Below are positions 58,274 to 64,000 of a DNA stretch of 64,000 nucleotides, piece by piece. The position numbers were made by a program, and so were the translations under genes. This stretch comes from Nageia nagi. Its lineage: Eukaryota > Pinophyta. A model generated the notes under the pieces. That model ran no database searches. It worked only from the letters and a program-made list of their open reading frames with translations, and was not told the DNA's origin. The stretch's first letter is position 1, and every line of letters begins with the position of its first letter. The stretch lies in NCBI GenBank assembly GCA_050084985.1, contig JBITNC010000001.1:105400001-105464000 (forward strand), in the 5' to 3' direction.

Positions 58274-61200
58274 ACACCTTCTTACCCAAATACATTCTCG
58301 ATGGTTCCAACTATAGTATTTGAAAAACTTGAATGAAGGCTAAATTGCAAGCAAGAAAACTATAGAATAAAGTTAATGAGAACCTAGTTGCTCTTAAAGA
58401 TGAGAAGACACTTGAGGCTTACAACACAAAGAATGAGTTGGAGATCTCTATAATTTTTCATGTAGTTTTAGATGAAGTGATGCCTATGATCTCTTCATCA
58501 ATCTCTTGAAAATAAGTTTGGGATAGGCTCAATAAAATCTACCTAGGGTTCAAATTTTTAATAAGATTTATCATTATCCAAAAATTGCTTTAATCTCATC
58601 AAGGGAAAAATGAAAATGTTACCATCTATTTGAACAAGATGATTAACTTTAGGATCTAACTTTTTGGTTGTGGCTACAATTGAATCAATGACAAGTTCAT
58701 GATATTCATCATTATTCAAATATCTTTTTTAAATTTCAATAACTTTATGATAATTATTGAGATTAGGATTGATTATGAAGAAGAAGTCTTCTCTCTTGAG
58801 AACCTTTCATGGCTCCTTTTGAAGCATAATGAAAATCTTAACAAAAAGGTCTTGATATCTTATTTAAAAGATAACAATGTTTCTATAGGAGTAACTAAAA
58901 CTCCTTTTAAGAAGATATTCAATCATCACAAGAAGTCTTTTCCTACTACCTCTAAGAAGTTTAAAAAGAAAAGAAACAATAACAACTTCTAGGAATGAGA
59001 TATAAAGGGAAATGTAAACAAACCAAATCCCAAGGTAAAATTTGATGGTAATTATAACTTTTATGATGACTATGGTCATAAATAATTTGATTGCTACAAG
59101 AAGAAAAGAATAAAGGAAATAAAAATATGAATAACTTCAAAGAAAAGAAGAGTATTAAAGTTAGTTTTGTTTTTGCTCTTTACTTGATGTCTCACTTTTT
59201 CAACTGATTAAATTATTGACTCTAGGTCCACTAATTAGTTATGCTTTGAAAAGAATAAGTTTTAAAATTTTTATAAGTATAGAAAGGATACAATTATGAT
59301 AGGTGATAATTCAATCCTTGAAGTTTAAGGGATTGGGAGCATGTTGATTCACAGAAAGGTTCTTGAAAATGTGCTCTATGTGCTTAAGCTTGAAATGAAT
59401 CTTCTTTTCATAATTATAGTTAAAAAAATGATACTCATTAGAGTTCAAATCATACTAATGCATTAAGAAGGGACTTGCCACTTTGATGAAAGGATGAATG
59501 AAAGAAGATATCTACATTATGGATCAAGTTCCAAAAAAGATGTATCTCACTACGAATGTTTGCTCTAAAGAAAATTATTAGCACCAATGTTTAGAGCACC
59601 TTACCATAAAAGTATTCAAATCATGAAGCATCAAGAACATATGTAAGGTTTACCTTCAATTTCACCCATAATTGGTATATATGAGAATTGCATCCTAGAC
59701 AATATGAATAGATAAAGATTTTAAAAAGATAAGGTAACAAGGGTAACCCAACCTCTTCATCTTATGCATTTAGATTTGATGGGTCCATTTTAAACTAAGT
59801 CACTTGGGGGAGCATCTTAAGTTTTGACCTTCATCGATGACTTTAGTAGGATAACATTTAGTTATCTACTTGAGCACAAAGATCAAACCTTTGATAGGTT
59901 CAAATATTTAGAGGCCTTAGTTAAAATTCAAACTAACCTTAAGATCAATATGTTAAGATCAAATAATAGGGGTGAGTATAATAGTAATAAGTTTAATAAT
60001 TATTCTACCAAGTACAAGATCAAGAGGTAGTTTATGATTCTTTACATCCATCAATAAAATGGTATTACCAAAAGGAAAAATAGGATAATTATGAAAATGG
60101 CTAGATGCATGTTAGGAAATCTGCCTAGTTTCTTATGGGATGAAGCCATGAGCACTACAATTTACACCTTGAATAGGTGTCTTATAAAATTCATCAAGGA
60201 AAAAACTCCTTTTGAGGCATGGGCATGAAAGAAACCCAATATATCTCATTTTAGGATGTTCGATTATGAAGCATTCTCCTAAATTATTTTAAAAAAATAA
60301 AAGTTAGACAAGAGAGCTAAAATATGTATCTTTATGGGCTATGATAGTCAAGATAGAAGCTATAGGATCTACTCATTATACTACATAGTAGTGTTCATAT
60401 CAAAAGTTTAACTTCTTGAATAATCTATTTCTAATAAAGATGTTGATGATCTAGATTACTCTTGAATTACACCTATATTATTGGATATCAATGTAGATAA
60501 GTCACATTAGGATCAAAATTATCCAAATCAGAGGATAATGAGAATTATAACCTTGAAAAAATCCTTATTTTCCAAAATTGATAACAAAAATGATCCCTCA
60601 TCATTCAAAGAAGCTTCAAAGCATGAGTGCTGGATGGAAGCCATGAATATGGAGTATGAGGCACTTATAAAAAATGAAACTTGGGACTTGGTTCCTTATC
60701 CTATTGAGAGGAATATGATTGAAAATAAGTGGATATTTAAGGTCAAGTATAGTTTAGTTAGGGATATTGATAAATACAAGGAAAGGTTAGTGGCTAAAGG
60801 TTTTGCTTAGAAATACAAAGCTAATTATGAGGAAACATTTTCTCCTATGGTAAAGATGTCCACTATCAAATCAATCCTTTCTCTTTACATAGCTCAGGAT
60901 TGGAAGGTTTTTCAACTTGATGTAAAAAGTTTCTCAATAGTGAATTAGATGTGAAAATCTACATGAATCAACCAAAAGGGTTTGTTATGAAAGAAAAATA
61001 GCCATTTATGTGCAAACTAAAGAAGTCATTGTATAGAATTAAGTAAGCATCCAGAGCTTGATATAAAAAGATTTTAGGTTACTTTGTAGACATTGAATTC
61101 TTCAAATGATTTTCCAACTCTGATCTATATTTGTTCAATTAGGAAAAATATGTAGTATTGGTTCTCCTTTACGTGAATAATATTATGATCATTGGAAATA

Positions 61201-62110
61201 ATGATAAAATCATTTAAGAGTACATATACAAACTTAAGACAATATTTGAAATGACTAATATTGGTCTCTTGTACTACTACCTTATAATGCAAGTGAAATA
61301 ATACAAAGATTATACCTATCTTAGTTAATCCAAGTATATATCAGATATCTTGTAAAAGTTTGGGATGGAGTGCAAATCTTGTATGATCCTAGTATCTTCT
61401 GATATCACTTTGTCTCTTAACTCCAACTCTTAGTTGGTAGATGCTATGAATTATAGGTAATTAATTATCAATATACTATATTTAACTATCTCCAAGCTAG
61501 ATATTATCTTTGCAATAAATTTGATTGCATGATTTATACAAAAAACTATATGTTGGGCACCTCAATTCTATTAAGCAAATCTTATAGTATGTTGTAGGAA
61601 TGAAGGATATTGATCTCAAGTATTTTGAGTTTCCCTCATTTGTTCTCTCATGGCTCTCAAATTTTGACTATAAGGGAGATAAAGATGATAGGAAATCAAC
61701 CTCTACATATATGTTTAGCATTTCTTTAGGTTCTATCTATTGGACTTCCAAGAAATAGCCTACTCTTTCTCTTTCCATCACAAAAGTTGAATATCAAGCC
61801 ATATTTGTTGCAACCCATGAAGCTATTTGGCTTAAGAATATTTTAAAACAAATTTGGTATTAGCAATCTTGCCCATCTCATATTTCTTTAGATAATCAGT
61901 CAGCTATTTCTTTGGCTAAGAATACTATTTTACATCAAAGAACAAAACACATTAAAATCTAAGAATACTTCATCTAGGAGAAGGTTGTATATGGCATCAT
62001 ACATTAATAGTATTTTCCATCTACCCTAAACTCCATTGCTTTGTTCACTAAACCCCTTCATAAAGCTCAATTTAGTAAGGTTAGAAAGTTAATGGGTTGG
62101 TGAGGTTTCC
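58274..62110 (+). pseudogene. Gag-pol of element B, heavily decayed
   Basis: The start is MGDTFLPKYILDGSNYSI. Gag continues with LKDEKTLEAYNTKNELE and an ORF (58699-58992), ending in a knuckle that has lost cysteines (NFYDDYGHK*FDC). The protease site DSR (59219) replaces DSG. The integrase has LMHLDLMGPF, LRSNNRGEY (Asp to Asn) and NGITKRKNR (Glu to Lys, codon 60070-60072). The reverse transcriptase reads WMEAMNMEYEALIKNETWDL (60538-60810), FQLDVKS, and YVNN for YVDD at 61170-61181. RNase H reads DRKSTSTYMF and ALFTKPLHKAQF. More than 40 stops are present. Five stops coincide with those of A (59326, 61326, 61431, 61530, 61756). It keeps the gag region that A has lost. Confidence 0.88.
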
Positions 62111-62499
62111 ATCAAGGGGGGGTGAATTTTGAATTCTTATGTTGAATTCATATTTGTGATGATAACTTCACCCCTAGGAGAATTTTTAGTTGTATAGTGT
62201 TGATTTGTGTGTGTACTTTTTGGCTAGTTATTTTTGTATGATGAACTATTTGTACACTTTGAGTGTATAATAGACCATCATTAGCACTATTTAGTTATCT
62301 ATATGTGAGAAACTTATATATGCATATGAAGGATCATTTTTACACTATTCAATTATTCATATGTGAAGAACTTGTATGTATCTTTTAGCACTATTCAATT
62401 ATCTATGTTTGAGGAACTCGTATGTACATTTTTTCATGCTTTATTTGTGATTATAATTAAAATATATTTTGTATACAATAGGTGACTATAAGTATTACT
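62111..62499 (+). mobile_element. 3' UTR of element B, first part
   Basis: It matches A's 3' UTR: gatgataacttcacccctag, tagtgttgat, three decayed units with tgaagaacttgtatgta, and acaataggtgactata. It ends at the start of the solo LTR G. Confidence 0.7.
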
Positions 62500-63091
62500 T
62501 GTTGGAATATTTGTAATATTCACTTGGGTATATGTAGTTTTTATTATTTAAAATAAGAATATTTGTATCTTATAGATACCTAAGATTAAAAAGAACATGA
62601 GCTACTTTTGTATTTAAATAAATAATTATATAATTATATTGGTTGACCTACAGTTAAAGTGGGTTATCCCATCTATAAATACAACCATTTGGCTATATAA
62701 ATATAATGGGTAGCAATGCAAGTGAAGTACATGTCATTGTTCATGTAGCATTAAGATAGAGGTTTGAGAGCTTGTCTCATAGTGAGCATTGTAGTAGTAA
62801 AGAGTGGAGAAATGTTGAGTGAGTATTGAGTAAGCAAGTATAACCATTAAAGAGAGAGTTATCAATTGTTGTAATATTCACTGCTAAAGAGTAATATATC
62901 ATCTTGTTATAATTGATGTACTCTTATAACTGAGAGAAACCACTTCATATTTTTGTCTCCATATTTATATGATTATTGTTAAGGATACTTAGAGTAGTAA
63001 AGTATTCTAGTCTCTAATTGCAAAATATTTTTCTGGGTATTCAATATTTACTTTGATAGTTCTTTTAGTTATCTTATTTTCAAAGATCCAT
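62500..63091 (+). mobile_element. Probable solo LTR G in the 3' UTR of B
   Basis: It interrupts the alignment of B with A's 3' UTR: the left side ends gactataagtattact and the right resumes catggtttggtatttttgtg. The start tgttggaatatttgtaatat, a TATA-like ctataaatac at about 62674 and the block gagagaaaccacttcat resemble copia LTRs of this window. The end is uncertain (about 63091) and no target duplication was found. Confidence 0.5.
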
Positions 63092-63240
63092 CATGGTTTG
63101 GTATTTTTGTGATGATTTATGATGCACCATTGATTAATTTATGGATGGCATTACTTGATTTATTTATATTTATTAATTTGAATGTATATATGATGTATCT
63201 AATTGATCTTATTCTCTGAGATGCTTGTAGCTTGTTGATG
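63092..63240 (+). mobile_element. 3' UTR of element B, second part
   Basis: tttatgatgcaccattgatt, gatggcattacttgattt and gatgtatctaattgatctta match A's 3' UTR in order. Similarity fades near 63240, before any 3' LTR. Confidence 0.65.
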
Positions 63241-64000
63241 TAGATTCCTATAAGAGACAAAAATATATCTCTAAAATTGATTCAAGAAATATTTATTCTT
63301 CTGAATCTACACTAATTCCTTAGAAGGATAACAATAAGCTTTTATAAATCATCTCTTTCTTTTTTTCAAATTTTAAGAAAGCCTAAAATATAGCTAAGAT
63401 GAGATCCAAAATGGAACCATGCATCCATTACTTAATACATGCAATTATTCTAAAAATAAAAACTTAAAATAGAACTAAAAGTAAAAGCAAAATTCAAGCT
63501 ATATGATGAATGTTTTAGGCTTTGGAATTGTCTCCAATGGGAGATGTTGCAAATTTGTAGATATTTAAATTCTACATGATTTAGAATCAAGGGCTCAAAA
63601 TGATATCTAGATAAAAAGTTACATCCTTTAAAATTTGCAACATTATTTTACTACATAAAGAAAGTGTAACTGGATATTGTAGGTGCATCATTCTCCTTTG
63701 GTTGAAACATACTCATCCCCTAAGTTTTACTGGTCTTAAAAATTGAAATACCCAAGAAAAAAATCTCTTCATTTTAAACTTTCTTTTTTTTCAACTAGTC
63801 TTTACACTCTTCTCTCTACATATTGGATTCTAGAATCCACTTATGATCCTCCACATTTGTTGAGATTCTACCTTTCTCCATACTTGGCATCCTTTGAAAA
63901 AATAATTTATCAAATCCCATGAAATAAAATCATCCTAAAAGTATGTTTCACTCTCATGTTCCTCATCAAAAGATTGCTAATAAAAAAACTCAACATACTT
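63241..64000. other. No gene found
   Basis: AT-rich sequence without protein motif, LTR end or array. A 3' LTR of B would be expected about here if the element were complete, and I cannot see one. Confidence 0.4.

Larger units (their letters stand above)
39439..63240 (+). mobile_element. Element B: old copia element hosting nested insertions
   Basis: B belongs to the same family as A and lies on the plus strand. Its parts are the 5' LTR (39439-39690 and 43487-43735), the primer-binding site (43736), the leader (43736-44196, 46508-48391 and 57703-58273), gag-pol (58274-62110) and the 3' UTR (62111-62499, resuming after about 63091). Removing the insertions leaves a leader of about 2.9 kb, as in A. 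D, H, C and probably G interrupt it. The 3' LTR is not seen: alignment with A fades near 63240, so B is truncated or interrupted again. Confidence 0.85.

Noticed and set aside
62500-63091. The segment as B's own 3' LTR
   Set aside because: It starts tgttggaat like B's LTR but then differs from it throughout, and A-like 3' UTR continues after it.
1-64000. tRNA, rRNA, organellar insertion or intact host gene
   Set aside because: I looked for tRNA-like, rRNA-like and conserved plastid or mitochondrial coding motifs and saw none. This is by eye, so a covariance-model or alignment search could still find short pieces.

Overview
The window looks like transposon-filled intergenic DNA from a large plant nuclear genome. 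Evidence for this is the AT-rich sequence, plant-type Ty1/copia and Ty3/gypsy elements primed by initiator-tRNA-Met-like sites (TGGTATCAGAGC), fragments of plant-type pentatricopeptide-repeat (PPR) genes, and the absence of any intact host gene. The number of old, decayed, nested elements would suit a gymnosperm or another slowly purging seed-plant genome, but the species cannot be fixed from the sequence. I saw no rRNA, tRNA, CRISPR array or organellar block.

Layout. 1-6.0 kb: degenerate tandem repeats, a copia LTR with leader (2516-3880) and a small non-autonomous LTR element (3884-6012). 6.0-11.0 kb and 18.7-19.3 kb: a graveyard of PPR fragments, dispersed direct and inverted repeats and a 21-bp minisatellite. 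This area is split by element A (11008-18731, minus strand), a young copia element with near-identical LTRs and the target duplication atttg. 22258-27425: element I, an older minus-strand copia with target duplication atatc. 28.5-31 kb: LINE fragments. 31.05-34.03 kb: a decayed multi-exon gene of unknown family on the minus strand, with several recognisable splice sites. 34.9-36.8 kb: RNase H and integrase of a gypsy element. 32.4-38.7 kb also holds arrays built on GATGATCATC, a 24-bp satellite and three tandem fold-back units.

39439 to about 63.24 kb is one nest. Old copia element B (plus strand, same family as A) carries gypsy element D inside its 5' LTR (39691-43481, duplication ataat). 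Its leader holds solo LTR H (44197-46507) and complete copia element C (48392-57697, duplication cataa). A probable solo LTR G (about 62500-63091) lies in its 3' UTR. With the insertions removed, B's leader is about 2.9 kb, like A's, and lines up with it.

The most striking result concerns A and B. A is young, B is old, yet five premature stops in pol fall at the same codons in both, and both have Lys where the integrase needs its catalytic Glu. Either a defective lineage has been moved in trans for a long time, or the same methylated sites mutated repeatedly. Decay throughout the window is dominated by changes that look like C-to-T or G-to-A transitions at Gln, Arg, Trp, Cys and Asp codons, as expected from deamination of methylated cytosine.
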